Shown here: one piece after another, positions 1 through 12,607 of the stretch
Layout of the letters: each line of letters opens with the position of its first letter
How positions within the stretch are numbered: the stretch's first letter is position 1
NCBI RefSeq assembly: GCF_000499845.2
Contig: NC_023755.2
Coordinates: 7,260,847 to 7,324,846, forward strand
Length of the DNA: 64,000 bases
Source of the DNA: Phaseolus vulgaris
Lineage: Eukaryota > Streptophyta > Magnoliopsida > Fabales > Fabaceae
Reading direction: 5' to 3'
Made by a program: the position numbers and the translations under genes
Notes under the pieces: model-generated
What the model saw: the letters and a program-made list of their open reading frames with translations, nothing else
Told to the model about the DNA's origin: nothing
Database searches by the model: none

Positions 1-3000
1 AAACACAAACTTGAATCCAGCCTGCATCAAATAGCTGCGTCACAATGTCATGATCAAGACTGTTCAAGCCCTCATGCAGATATCCCACTCCCTCACGCAA
101 AGTAACTTTCAACATTTCATCTCTAATCTTTTCAAGGAAAGGTTCAAGCTCTTCTGGGGGCCGCAACAAAAATGGCTTCTCTCCGCTGTCTGCACCTGAG
201 TATGTAATCAGATCCACAGCTGTCAACCGAACATGCTTCCTTGTAGGTACAAATATAAGAGCAGGTTTCCTATTCTTTGCATGTTGAACAATAGCAGTGT
301 AAGTTGGCTTGGTCATTGCCTGCATCCTTGCCTCAAAATTAGCAATATCTACACCTTGAATGTGAATTTCTAAAGGCACCGGACGAACACCAGGGGGAAA
401 ATTGAAAAGACCATGGGAGGTAGCTCCAATCCATTCTCCGAGATCTTTTGCGTTTGCAAGTGAGGTAGATAAAGCCACAATGCGAATCTTGTTTTCAACC
501 TGACTAGCAATATATCGCATTCTGGAAACAACAACCTCTAAAATGGGACCTCCTTGACCTCCAATCAAGTGGAGCTCATCAATGATGAAAAGACTAACTA
601 GTTGAACCTGTTTCCTCTGTTTCCAGCGGCGGGACAATGCATCCCATTTCTCAGGAGTACTAATAATAATCTGACCTTTCTCAAGCAGTTTCAAGTCAGT
701 TGCAGTTTCTCCAGTCAACTCAACCACCCTCAGTTTTAGACCACCACCAAATTTCTTCTCCCAATCACGATACCTCTCCTTGGCAAGAGATTCAATGGGT
801 GCAACATAAACAACACGCATGACACTATCAGGAACTTTCTGATGATTCCTCAAAATAGCAAATTCTGCACATATTGTCTTACCACTCCCAGTTGGAGCAG
901 CAACTAGGACGTTGTCATCAGAATTATATAGAACTGTGAAGACTTGTGTCTGAACAGGATTAAAATGTTTAAAATCCTGATATAGAGCTTCATATGATGG
1001 ATTTCGCAGTGCAGTCACAGGAAGTGGTTGCAGATCCAATAGTTCAGTTGGTGGAGGATACTTTTCAGGTAAGATCAGATGTCTGAAAGAAACGGGTAAA
1101 ACAGTTTGGGACCCAAGCCATTTATCTGAAACCACATGGATAAAGTATTGAGGGGGAAGAGGCTCATAAATTGGCACTGTGAAATTCAGTGTGTGGTCCT
1201 CATCAATATACTGTTTTTTCAGCATAAAAAATTCATGGTGAAGAATGTATTCTCCATCGTTATCCTCCACAATCACCCAGAATGGCTCAACATATCCATG
1301 AATTCTGTCATCCCATGCAAAATCAGGAGTTATTGTCAGCTCGACTCTCAAAACTGTCCTAGTAATTGGCTGCACATGAGCAGCAAGGTTCAGTTTAGGA
1401 AACTGATGGATAAATCTATGAAGTGTCCTTCCCATCTTCGGTGCACGAATGAGTTCACCTATCTCTTGTGATGATAAATCGTAATACCTTTCCCAAGCCA
1501 GATCTTTCTTCTCCAACTTCGTTAATAAATCACTTGAAATTCCATTGAATTGACGAAGAGGAGTTTGGACACTCCACATCCTCTTGGTCACCATTTTGCA
1601 CAAGTTCAAAGCCTTCTCAGCCAATTGCGCCCAGCCACGTTTCAAAACAATCTCAAAGAGAGCCCGTAAAAGGCGTCCAGCGCTCTGAAAAGGAAAGGAG
1701 GGATACAAGAATCAGCAACGAGACAAAAAAGACTTACATTTCCAAATTTAATCAATCAACAAAGGGAATGAAAGAAGTCTAACCTGAGTTATAAAGACCA
1801 TATCAGATGTCAGTGAGAGTCCTTCAAGCTTTAATTGTGAAATGTATGCTTGCAGTAAAACATTGATCTTGGCACTTGGCTCTTCAAGACTTTCCTTGAT
1901 GGGAATGGGTACACGGTCCAAAAGTTTTGCTAGCTCCATCTTCTCATCCTGCCTTACTGTTACATACTTAAATTCTTCACTCAATGAGAACAAACGGCAA
2001 AGCTCTATGTCCCCCATCGTAGGCTTCAAATGCTCATTATATGTGGATATGGTTCCATGTGTTATGTAGTAGTAGCTAGCAATACGGCCCAAGTCAGTGA
2101 CCTGAAAATATCCACTCTTCCTATCATACTTCACCAAATTATTTCTATCCAAGATGGATGCAGCAGTATGGATCTGCAAGATTTCAATAAGAGATCAGTC
2201 AATATCCACCAAAATAAATAAAAAAAGACATTATGAACAGGAAATATGCAACATAAAACTTCAACAAGGAATATCTGTTAGGATATAAAGAGAAGGACTT
2301 AGTTAAGATAGCTAGATTAATGAGTTAGTTCGTTGTAACAGGAAGAAGAATAGGAGAGGCTAATATTTGCTGTCGTTGTAAATTGAGCATGGGCTCTGTA
2401 TGAAGGGAAAACTCGGGGAGAGTTCAATCTCCTATTCATTGTTCTTTTAATCCTATTCGATAAAACCAATTTTTTTTCTTTCTCATTTCAATATTTGGTT
2501 CCTACCAATATCATTTGAAATTCATTCAGAAAATACTTGAAGAAGAAAAAACTAAACTACTTACTACGAGGCCAAGGAACCTATTGCTAACTAGAATGAG
2601 GATTTTTCACAATCAATGTCCATATGGTTCCCTCATCATGCAACTCTACAATAAGAATGACAATAATAAGCACAAACATAACTGAAGCACAACAGATAAA
2701 GATCGCTAAAAAAGAAACAGAAAAGAAATAAACCTAATACATAAAGAAAATAAATACAATCACATCAACCTTAGCTCAGATAATTATACTATATAGTGAG
2801 CAATTAGAAGAGTGTAGGAGATGCGTACCAAATCAGCCCTCCTCTCTTCCAATGTTATATCCCTTGTTAGGACGTCGGGGGCTATCCCATATAATGAAGG
2901 ATTCCTCAGCATACGGACATACAAGTAAGTATATCCAATCCAATTACAAGCTTCCCTAGCATTTTGTACAGTACCAAGAACAATCTCTGCATTCAGCTGA

Positions 3001-5804
3001 TCAGCCAGCTTGGACACAAACTGACTTTCAATAGGAAGTTGTTGGTTCATAAGAGAGAGGTAATACTGCAACTCACTATGACCAGTAACAATTATTCCCT
3101 CACCATATGAATCATACTGCGGCCTTCCCGCACGACCCAGCATCTGCATCACATCAAGAGGACTTAATTCAGTCCAGGCCCCCTTTTCAGGATTATAAAT
3201 CTGTGTCCCTTTAATAATCACTGTATGGGCTGGTAGATTCACACCCCACGCAAGGGTCGCAGTTGATACCAACACTTGAACATGTCCGTCAGCAAAAAGA
3301 TCTTCAACAAGCTGACGATCCGTCCTGGTCATACCGGCATGATGAATTGCAAAACCATATGGCAGAAGATCTTTAAGATCATTGCTTTTCACAAGATCAG
3401 TATGAGTTTGAAGAATCTCACGGCTTGCACTATCTTCTTTAAGGAACCTACCAAGAGTGTCCTTTCCCAGTGCAGCATCTCTGATGGCTCTAGCAGTTTT
3501 GGCAGTTTCTTTCCTAGAGTGTACAAATATAAGAACCTGATGTTTCCCAGCCACAGCCATAACTTTCTCATAACAGATATCATTCATCAACTGGAACCTC
3601 TGAAGTGGCTTCTTCACTGTGATTCCAACATACTGTTGAGAAAGTGGAACAGGTCTGTAACTATTATCAAAATAAAACAAACCCTTCTTCAGATCAACAC
3701 GCAAAAACAGTGCAACATCTTCATAATTAGGAAGTGTAGCAGACAGTCCCACCAAACGAATATAGTCCTTTGTGGTTTCAATTTGCCTTACTGTTCTAGC
3801 AACTATACTTTCAAGAACAGGTCCTCTGTTATCATGAAGTAGATGAATCTCATCAATGATCAGAAGCTTTACAAGCTGTGTATAAGTTCGGTCTCCCGAC
3901 TTTCGGGTGATAATATCCCACTTCTCAGGGGTTGTCACTATAATCTGAGTCTCTTCTATCTGTTGCCGGGTTAGTGACTGGTCTCCACTGAGCTCCCTGA
4001 CTTTAACATCATATTCCTGCAATCTATTGGACAAATTCCCAACTACCTCAGCCACAAGAGCTTTCATAGGTGCAACATAAACAATTTTATAAGCACTATG
4101 GTCAATCGAGCCATCCTCAGGATTCCTATGCCGTGCAATTTGTTGAAGTATAGTGAGAACTGCTACATTAGTTTTTCCAGCCCCAGTTGGGGCACATAGC
4201 AGAAGATTATCAGGTTTGAAAAGTGCAGTGTCATATACCTTGCTTTGCACCCTATTCAACTGTGACATTCCTTTAAAAGCCGGTTGTGCCCAATCAGGCA
4301 TAGATGATATTTTCACAAGCTTCTCATTTGGATCAAGCGCTTTAGCTTTCAAAGCAGGCACGTGTATCTCTTCATATCCCTTACTAAGATGCCTGTAAGA
4401 TCCATCAGGCAGGTCACACTTCTTCTTAGCCATGAAAAAACCACCTTGAGCAAAAGCAATGTTTTCAAGATCAAGCATCTGCCGCTGACCCTTCAACCAT
4501 CCACTCTCCCCATCTCTATCAGCAGGTCCCCTTCTGCCCCTCTCCCTCTCTTTATCCCCATCTCCACCAGTGTCATCCTTCAACCTCCTAGCCTCCTCCC
4601 TTATACTCTTCTCCAAGTTCTTCTGCCTCTCCTTCGCAGATGCCCTCGTAGCGTGCAATTGCTCCAAAATCGGCTGCAACTCAGTTCCCTTCATCTCCTC
4701 CTCAATCCTCTCCCTCTCCTCCTGGTCCTGTGCCCTTGCCAACCGTGTACACCACACAATCTTTAACCTATTCCTTAGCAAAAACTTAATGAGACTGAAC
4801 TTATCAAACTCGAGGTGAAACAAAAGTTTGCTCTCCACCTCCCTATCATCCCCCTCAGCCAGAATCTTGAGCACCTCCTCCGCGAGCTTCTGGCACTGCT
4901 GCGGATCAATCTGCTGCTCAAAAGCCAGAGAGATTTTCCTCTGAAGCCAATACGCATCAATATCCTGCACATTCAAACTCATCCCTTCATTACCATCTTC
5001 CATATCCTCATCATCAATCCCACCACCCATTTGCATAGCGCCAGAACCATTCTGCTCCACCCCATCCTCCTCCTCTTCCTCCTCATCCTGCACAATATCC
5101 AAATCACTCTCCTCATCATCATCCTCATTCTCCTCAAACTCAACAGCAACACCAACATCATCATCAAGGCCCTCCTCACCATCCATAGCCGAATTCCCAT
5201 TCGGAACATCAGCAGCCTCCTGGAAATCAGTAATCAACTTCCCAATCGAAACAAGCTGGTCAAAAACATGGTTAGCTATGGGATTCAAAAGCTTCTCGAT
5301 ATCCTTCTTCTTGTCAGTGTTCTTAAGAACATCGTTTTTAAGCACAGCAAGGATCTCATCTGCAGCAGCACTGACAATGCTGAGGGGCTGGCCGCCGAGC
5401 TGGTGCTGGATGACACTGAGCATGGCCTCATAGGCTGCGCGCGTCTCCTTCGTCTTCGGCTGGTACACACCATCGTCGGAGGAGGACAGAACACTGTCAT
5501 GCTGAACACGGCGCCGCTTCGAGGGGACGGAGACGGCGGCATCGGCGGCGGCGTCACGCTCCTTCTTCTTCTTCTTGTTCTTCGCCTTCTCAAGCTTCTC
5601 GTCGAGCTCCACCGGGCGGCCGCGGTAGGCGCGGTCGCCGAAGCTCTTGGGGTCAATCTTGCCCCAGAGAGACTCGGGCTCGCCGGTGGGCTCGTGCGTG
5701 TCACGCGGCCTAGAGTCGGTGGTGAGAACCAGGCTCGAGTTAGCTCGGTACTCGTACTGCTTGAACCGAGCGTGCGCTTCCGCACCTCCACCTAGGTGCG
5801 CCAT
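1..5804 (-). CDS. BRR2: BRR2-type U5 snRNP helicase (DExH-box, Ski2-like), 5' part; 3' end outside window
   Basis: Spliceosomal RNA helicase of the U5 snRNP that unwinds U4/U6 snRNAs (family knowledge). Three exons are read: 2829-5804, 1784-2173 and 1-1684 (continuing off the edge), with GT/AG borders and intact frame: 992, 130 and at least 561 codons. The start is the ATG at 5804, giving the plant BRR2 N-terminus [20 protein letters not shown]; an in-frame ATG at 5912 adds an unrelated leader and is rejected. The N-terminal part has K-rich and acidic runs (about residues 100-290). Helicase cassette 1 has APTGAGKT (about 537-545), DEIH (651-654), SAT (688-690) and [10 protein letters not shown] (887-896). 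Cassette 2 begins in exon 3 with APTGSGKT (K about 1391), DELH (about 1491) and STS instead of SAT (about 1528). Roughly 480 C-terminal residues of a protein usually near 2170 are missing. Confidence 0.96.
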
Positions 5805-6130
5805 TTCCAAAACCCTAGAAAAACCTACACGAGCAAAAATGCAAAAGCGTGAAACCCTAAGAAGCAATTGAAGAAGAAGATTTGAAAAATTTTCTAGAGC
5901 GAAAGAGTACACTAATTAGAAGGTAGGAGAGAACACTGCTGCCACTGGTAATGGTGGTAGTGTTGTGAATTGTGAAACGTGATTCTCAGAACGTGATTCT
6001 GAGATTTTAGATACCATTAAAGTATATCCACAAAGAAGAGAGGGAGAAAAACAGACAAGGGTTTCGGAGGAAACACCGAGAATGTTAATTGTAATGAAAA
6101 ATTAAGCCGGTGACGTTAATGGGCCTAGCC
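5805..6130 (-). promoter_or_regulatory. BRR2 5' leader and promoter-proximal region
   Basis: Region just upstream of the BRR2 start. It holds a telo-box AAACCCTAA at 5852-5860 and another AAACCCTA-like run near 5810. A TGGGCC site-II-type element lies at 6120-6125, followed by GCCCG and ACGGGC. These motifs are typical of plant housekeeping and translation-related promoters. No clear TATA box was picked out, so the transcription start is unknown. Confidence 0.5.
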
Positions 6131-6184
6131 CGTAAACGGACGGGCTTCATTTCGGCTGTCAGACCCACTTTACTGAATTTTTTA

Positions 6185-7864
6185 GGCAATTTCTTCCTGC
6201 ACCATATCATTCATGACATGCACTCACAAAATTTAAAATCCAACATTGCTCTTGGTTTCATTTTTGCTTATGGATGCACAAATCTGGAAGTCATTTTTAT
6301 ACATTCCGGATTTCAAATCTGGAAAGTCATTTTTGTATTTTATTTAAGTTTTTGGAGCTGTCGTTTTGTTGTCAAATTAATATGATTCTAGCGTAGACTT
6401 GTCTAACACTAGAGAGATGATAGTATAGTTGTGGTCAGATGACCCCAAGTCGTCTCCCAACGAATCCAATAGTAATTTCAGTTAATCGAATTCAAAACCT
6501 ATCTGCAAACAATGAAGATTAGCAATAATGGTAAAGTAACAGGGGTTGCGATCGTTAAGCAGGAAAATATAAATGATGATTTGAATCAGTAAAGAATGCA
6601 AATTGACTCCCAAGTTCTTCCACCAATGAATTCTTCACAGGCTTTCTAAAGATTATTTCTTTCTCAATCCTCAACAGAGCTAAATTAGATTGAACATACG
6701 CCAAACCTAATTCAACTGAAGCTCACCAGTAAAGCATGTGTCTACCGGTTTAATCAATACCCACTTTGTTCCATGCGTATACTCCATGGGAATGCTTATC
6801 TCCTCTCTCTTGAATCATGCGCCCAAGAAATTAATTAGAACAATACGAACTAACTAAGAAACCAAATTTTAAGATAAGGAAGACTCTCAATCATGCGTTC
6901 AAGTACAACCTCTCACAAAAATTAGTTTTCCAGGAGATTAGACAATAAAAACAACTGCTATAGAGAATAAAAAATAGAAACTTTTATTGATCAAAACCTC
7001 AGAACTCAATGGAGAATCACAAAGGAATCAACCAAAAGGTTTAGCTTTCCATGCGGAGGCAAAAGAATTACAAATAAGAAAAGAAACTAAGAAAACCCTA
7101 TGAAGCTCTCCCCCTTCTCTTGATGCTTGTGTCCTTTTATAGGCTTTTCTGCTCCAAGGATCTTGGGAAAATATTGCAGTTTAGATTTTGTAAGCAATCT
7201 CCACTTTCCATAATTCTTTTTATTTTGCAGAAGATTTGCTTCTAATTCTGTTTCTGGGATCTTGTAGCTTTTTCTCTTTCTTCTCCTTAGAATTTGTTTT
7301 CTGTTTTGATTCAAAGAAACAACTTGGACTTTTGCATATTTGGCTCATTCACAAAGGTAGATGCTTCAGATCATTTACCCTAAAAACACCAAATAAACAA
7401 TAATAATATATAAGGCCCAAATAAACCCAATTATAAGAATATTAATTAAAACAATGGATTTATTTATTATTATAGTCCAATAATCTATGATTAAGGCTAT
7501 TGAGTGCGAATAAATATATGTTCATCAATGGTCATATATGGAAGTGAGTTATGAGTTCTGGATTTTTATATACATAATGGTGTGCTGTAAATGGTGTTGA
7601 GGATTGAAATTCGGAACTTATTTATGTTTGTTTACGGATCTTGACACCCAGAAGGTCATTTATGTTGTCCAGGTAAGCTTTCGGATGGTGAAATCCATAA
7701 GTGACATATTAGTTATGGATTTGTATATCCTGAACTTTGTGATTTGACTTATGGATATGAATATCCGGAAGACAAAAATTTTAAATCATTAAGGACAAAA
7801 CGAATATTTCACGTCAATGAGTTGGGTACAGGTCTAAATTGACGTGGTGCAGGGAGAATCAACC
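6185..7864. mobile_element. Possible Mutator-like non-autonomous element with degenerate ends
   Basis: The left end, GGCAATTTCTTCCTGCACCA, matches imperfectly the reverse complement of the right end, GGTTGATTCTCCCTGCACCA. The flanks are AATTTTTTA (6176-6184) and ATTTTTTTA (7865-7873), a 9-bp pair with one mismatch, the duplication size of Mutator elements. Sub-terminal parts at both ends repeat short TATGGAT / CCGGAT type words (6260-6340 and 7540-7780). The duplication is low complexity, so the call is tentative. Confidence 0.4.
6390..7380 (-). repeat. LTR-like sequence, probably minus orientation
   Basis: Non-coding sequence with a good TATA box on the minus strand, CCTATAAAAGG at 7133-7143, followed on that strand by a leader-like stretch. 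A stretch around 6480-6600 resembles 57960-58090, sharing TTCAAAACCTAT and GCAGGAAAATATAA / GCAAGAAAATATAA, so this is a dispersed family. No open frame of note, no PBS recognised. Retroelement LTR origin is inference. Confidence 0.4.
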
Positions 7865-9059
7865 ATTTTTTTAAGAAGACAATTTCGAAAAATATTTGAC
7901 AAATTCTCCATCACCTCCACTACTCCTTCTTGCACCACCCAATAGTTGAAATTGAATCTAGAGTTGTCTATTAGATTGTACAAATCAATTTTTATCATTT
8001 ATAAAACAATTTATACATACAAGCTCGAATCTTGTTTCAATTATGAGGTTGTACAAGCCAATATTAAAAATAAATAAATAAAAAATCAAGTTTTTGGAGT
8101 GCATTATTTTTCATAGAAGGTTTAGTGGGAAGTTTTGGAGTCGCTTTCCGTTGTTCGTCAGAAAAGGTAAGATGTTGTTTTTTATGACTTTCAAAATCTT
8201 TGTAGAAAACCAATTCTAGAAGCCTTTTGGGGGAGTGCATGTATATTGTATTCTGAAAAGGGTAGTGCGTAACATATTTTTTGCATTCTATATTTACCTT
8301 TTTGGAAGTAAAAAATTGTGTTCCAAAAAGGGTATTCCAAAAAACTTTGGATTATGGAACACATCCCATTTTGGAATTAATTTTTCTACCTTAGATATTA
8401 GTGATTTTGGAATTCATTTTTTCTCTTCCTAATTACCTATGCCAAAAGTTATTCCCATAACCCAATTTTTGAAAACCTCCACACCCTCATAACCACCCAA
8501 AACACTTAACACACAACCAATTGTTTACCCAACCACTAATGAAGCCTTAAAAAATGCACCACCACTTCCATCATAGTTCCACCAAGCTCAACATTTCTTG
8601 CACCAACCACAACGATCATACTTGCAAACCAACCACTGTAATGGAAGCCATGGAAGTTGGCCTTTCAAATAAAACTGCAAAGATAATTTAAGTATTTCAA
8701 AAAATATAGGGGGACTGGAAGAAAAATATAGGGGTGCAAGAAAAAACACCCTTAATTGCATGGTGTTATTCTCTTTGTACGAACACAATAGAGAAAGAGA
8801 AACAATAACAATAAAACACATTCATAGAAAAAAAATTAAAAAAAACTTTATATCATTAATTACCAAATTGTAAGTACAAACAAGTATAATTAAACATGTT
8901 TAAAAAAAATCTTTATTATGTATTTTCTCCTTTGTTTTTATTTCCAACTAAAACCATTTTCAAAAGTGTATATATTTCTTATGAGGATCTCACATTGAAG
9001 TGTTTATATTAATATCACATAAAAGCGTGCTTAAAGCTACACTACACAAACAAAATTTC
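7865..9059. other. Intergenic, AT-rich, MITE-like words, no gene
   Basis: No coding region supported. Around 8250-8430 TTCCAAAA and TTTTGGAATT recur in both orientations. Around 8700-8760 there are AATATAGGGG repeats and GGGTGCAAGAAAAAACACCC, suggesting MITE debris. No ends or duplications could be fixed. Confidence 0.4.
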
Positions 9060-9930
9060 TGAAAGGGCAAAATGATAGTCTTGCAAAGTCAACAAGTTGT
9101 GTTGGGTTTAATGCTTTACTTAAAGTTAGAAAGAAGTTATCTATCTTAGGCTTCATAACTCATGTCATGAATCAAAAGAGTTGTGTAAAGAAGTCACACA
9201 CATTTAATGTTGCATAAAGAGCATTTAATATGTGTGTGATTAAACGTGGTTAGATGCAAGATGAAAAAGATGAAGAGTGCATATATTGAGGAGAGGCGAT
9301 AATAAAGAGCATTGCTCTAAGTCAAGAGAACAAAGGTCGCACTATATCAAAATGTTAATAAGATGATAAAGTAAACATCACAACTTCATAGAAGGATCCT
9401 CAATCTTAAAGAAGATGAAACCACTAGGATATACAGGAACTTCATGGAAAACATTGAGAGTGTTTTTCAAGCTACCTTGGAGAGTGAGCACAATTTTATA
9501 TGTCAAAATATGCTACCTCCCGAGATAACAAGATGATCTCAACTAGGAGAGAAAGCCTAAACATTGCATTTGTCATCAGACGCAACCCTCCCTAGTCATC
9601 AGACCCAATGATCAGTAGATAATTACCAAACCGTCAAGTCTTAGCCAAGAGTGGTTGTTTGACAAAGAGTACTTAGTTTAGCTAGAAGTGACTTGAATAA
9701 AGAATACCCATACGGGGCTGCCTGAAGTGATTGCAATCCGAAAGAATACTTTATTAGCTAGGAGTAACTAGGTGCAAAGAATACTCCGGGTTAGCTAAAA
9801 GCAGTTTTAGTAAAAAGAATACTCAGTTAAGCCAAGCACAACTTATTTCAATAATACTCAAGGGGTTGACCAGAAGTGTCTACAAGCCCAAAAACTACTT
9901 AATTAAGTCAAGAATGACTTGTGCCACAAT
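9060..9930 (+). repeat. LTR-like repeat family A, copy 1, left part, with degenerate minisatellite
   Basis: From about 9540 this matches 15990-16350. At 9640-9930 it is a degenerate tandem array of about 35-45 bp units built on words like TTAGCTAGAAGTGACTT and AAAGAATACTC. The same array type is seen at 16060-16350 and 18250-18440. The copy is interrupted by the LINE remnant and resumes at about 12608. Confidence 0.6.
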
Positions 9931-9936
9931 GATATC

Positions 9937-11376
9937 TTAACTGCGATGTCATGCACATACCTTTTATTTATCTGGGGATGCAAGTAGGTGGTAATCCAAG
10001 GAGAAAGAAGTTTTGGGAACCAGTCGTGGAAAAGGTTAAAGCTAGACTTAGTGCTTGGAAGGGGAAATGCTTATCGTTTGCAGGTAGGCTATGCTTGATT
10101 AAGTCGGTTTTAACATCCATACCTTTGTTCTATCTCTCCTTTTATAAAGCCCCGACATCAATCTGTGATAAAATATCTAGTCTTCAGAGGAGTTTTATTT
10201 GGGCTTGGGGTAAAGATTGCAAACATATCCTGGGTCAATTGGGAAAAGGTATGTAAATCACAGGAGGAAGGGGGATTGGGGGTCAAGAATATTAGAAAGT
10301 TTAACCGAGCTTGGCTCGCAAAATGGAAGTGGAGATTGATGAGTGAGGAAAATGGGAAATGGAAAGAAATCTTGTTGTCCAAGTATGGTAGTGGTGCTAG
10401 AAATAACCAAGGTTATGGTAGCCAAACTTCTTGGTGGTGGAGTGATCTTGGTAAGGCAAGCGATGAAGGAGAAGGTGAGGGTTGGTTCCATAACCATGTT
10501 GCTTGGAAAGTGGGAAATGGGGACAAAATTAGGTTTTGGGATGATGTCTGGGTGGACAACAACAAGCTTAAATCTCAGTTTCCTAGGTTGTATTCCATAT
10601 CTTTAGATAAAGGAAAGTTGGTGGGTGAGTTAGACTGTTGGGAAGAGTTAGGGTGGTCATGGAGGTTAAGGTGGAGAAGGACTAGATTTGAGTGGAAAAA
10701 ATCTATGGAGACATATTTGATGAACCTCATCACAGGGAAAATCGCAAATAAAGAGTCTGAGGATTCTATTGTGTGGAGTGGGGATACCGAAGGAATTTTT
10801 TCTGTGAAATCTGCATATCTGACTTTGTGTAACTCTCCTAATGGTGTTTCGCATAATGTGTACTCGCTGTTGTGGCAAGCTAAAGCGAAGAGAAAAGAAG
10901 TGTGCACGATATGGAGGGCTCTTCTTGGAAGGCTACCAACATATGATAACCTCATTAGGAGAGGGCTGGTTGTAAACTCTCCCTTGTGCGTGCTATGTAA
11001 AGCAGCTGAAGAATCAACCCAACATATTTTTATAAATTGTATTTTTGCACAATGGGTTTGGTTTCTTTGTTTCAGGTGGATTGGTATTTTGTCTGTGCAA
11101 CATAAGGAAATCATAAATCACTTTGAGAGCTTTCATTTAACTCACCTTAGTATCAAGCAAAATCAAGTATGGAAGGGTTTATGGATTGCTATTGTTCGGA
11201 GCATATGGGATCAGAGGAACTTGGTTGTGTTTAAACAAGGGATACCTGATGCTGAAGAAATTTTCCATTCAGCACAACTGTCCACATGGCTCTGTTTGAA
11301 GTATGGGGTGAGTTCCACTAGCTGTTTTTTCTCGGATTGGATGCTCAATCCAGGCCTTTGCTTACACGACTACTGA
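9937..11376 (+). pseudogene. LINE reverse transcriptase C-terminal region with zf-RVT domain, frameshifted
   Basis: A first frame (9951-10256) carries the post-palm segment FIYLGMQVGGNPRRKKFWEP and SAWKGKCLSFAGRLCLIKSV. Near 10225 the homology moves to another frame (to 11376) with NWEKVCKSQEEGGLGVKNIR. The zinc-finger zf-RVT region follows: WRALLGRLPTYDNLIRRG, then CVLCKAAEESTQHIFINC. The YADD-type catalytic palm and the endonuclease are absent. A base also seems missing near 9940. A remnant: it can make neither an endonuclease nor a complete RT. Typical plant LINE ORF2 proteins exceed 1200 residues; about 470 remain. Confidence 0.88.
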
Positions 11377-11699
11377 TATGGGAGATGTGGCTGAGAAGAT
11401 GTAGTTTCATGGCATGTACAAGGTTGTTGTGCTAGTTAGGAGTGGAGTGAGGATGGCAGAGTGGTGTAGTTGTTTTGATAAAGGGATGCCTTGGACTAGG
11501 GGATATGTGTTATATTACAGGTGAGGAGGGTGAGCAAAAGAGGCAATCGCCAGGAAGTGTGGAGGGCTAGATGGAGGGTTATGTACTATGTGATGGTAGG
11601 AAAATCATAGTGCTCCCTGTGACGAGTATATGCAGTCTCAAGAAAGCAGAATGGAAAATTCACGATGGCTCTAGTTTTGGAGTGCTTGAAAGGTAGTAG

Positions 11700-12315
11700 T
11701 ACGGTTTTTTAACTGGTTTCGCTGTTGCATCTTGCTGATATCGCGGAGAAAGGTGTGACATTTTCAGTCACTTGTTGATGGAAAGCCAATGCTTCCTACA
11801 CCTGAGGAATCAATTGAAATCCAAAATTGGAGAAGATATCATTGTGGCTCTCGATGATGTTGTAAAGACCACCACTACTAGTCCACGAGTTGTGGAAACT
11901 ATGTATCGAACTTTTAGAGGGATAGACAAATGTATAGCAGCTCACAAGAGACCTCATGATCAAAACTTATTTGGTTTTGTGCAGGGTGGTTTGGATCCTA
12001 TATTGAGGGATATCTGTGCCAAAGGTTTGGTGGAGCGCAATTTGCCTGGGCGGTGAAGAAAAAATTTATTTTGATGGGTTGTTGCTCAGTGCACCGTCGC
12101 TTTGCCAGAGCATAAACCACGATATGTTATGGGAGTTGGTTATCCTCTTGATATTGTTGTGTGTAGTGCTTTGGGCGCTGACATGTATGACTGCGTGTAT
12201 CCCAATCGAACAACACGCTTTGGCACTGCTCTCAGTCTTGAGGGAGTATTGGAATTAAAACACAAAGTTTATTTGGAACCCCCAATGGTGAAATGGATAC
12301 ATGTGGCAGGAAGGT
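11700..12315 (+). pseudogene. Fragment of tRNA-guanine (queuine) transglycosylase, intronless, embedded in LINE 3' region
   Basis: Translated pieces match the eukaryotic TGT catalytic subunit (QTRT1 type), which exchanges guanine for queuine in tRNA anticodons. Readable pieces, in order: SLLHLADIAEKGVTF near 11718-11762, DIIVALDDVVKTTTTSPRVV and KRPHDQNLFGFVQGGLDPIL (11839-12003), and [20 protein letters not shown] with DMYDCVYP (12110-12205). Pieces lie in different frames: a base is inserted at about 11762, several are lost near 11822, and a segment is missing at 12050. The C-terminal zinc-binding Cys cluster is absent. About 600 bp without an intron suggests an mRNA-derived piece. No poly(A) follows it directly; the LINE tail does. 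Confidence 0.87.
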
Positions 12316-12607
12316 AGGCTCGGTGGGTCAATGATGAAGGTTAGTGGAGTTGCTAGAGAAACAAGTGTCATGGCAAGCAATAGCTTCCTATGCTGCATAA
12401 TCTGAAATTATGCAGATTTGAAGCACTTTTGCCTATGCTGATTGGTTTTCTTGGGTTTAAAGCTTTGTCTTTTCATATAAAGATCTAGGCCTTTGTGCTT
12501 GTATTTATCTTTCTGTCTGGTATCTTTGTAGATGTTTTTGTATAAGGGTTGGGACACCCCTGAAGTGTCCCCTTAATTATTTTATTCATTGTTGATAAAA
12601 AAAAAAC

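Larger units (their letters stand above)
9931..12607 (+). mobile_element. 5'-truncated LINE (non-LTR retrotransposon) remnant
   Basis: Contains the C-terminal part of a plant LINE reverse-transcriptase ORF (to 11376), then a 3' region of about 1.2 kb ending in GTTGATAAAAAAAAA (about 12592-12607). The final 60 bp (GGTTGGGACACCCCTGAAGT onward) match, in reverse, the stub at 24688-24752, so this is the true LINE 3' end. The 5' end is lost: homology begins near 9931. It sits inside repeat family A, which is uninterrupted at the matching place near 16340. No convincing target duplication was found. Confidence 0.8.

Noticed and set aside
4815..5795. 326-codon plus-strand frame opposite BRR2 exon 1
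   Set aside because: It mirrors the acidic and basic runs of the BRR2 frame and has no domain; antisense shadow.
2784..5912. In-frame upstream ATG at 5912 as BRR2 start
   Set aside because: The extra 36 residues do not look like BRR2, while the ATG at 5804 gives the family N-terminus.
10575..11114. 179-codon minus-strand frame
   Set aside because: Antisense shadow of the LINE zf-RVT coding region.
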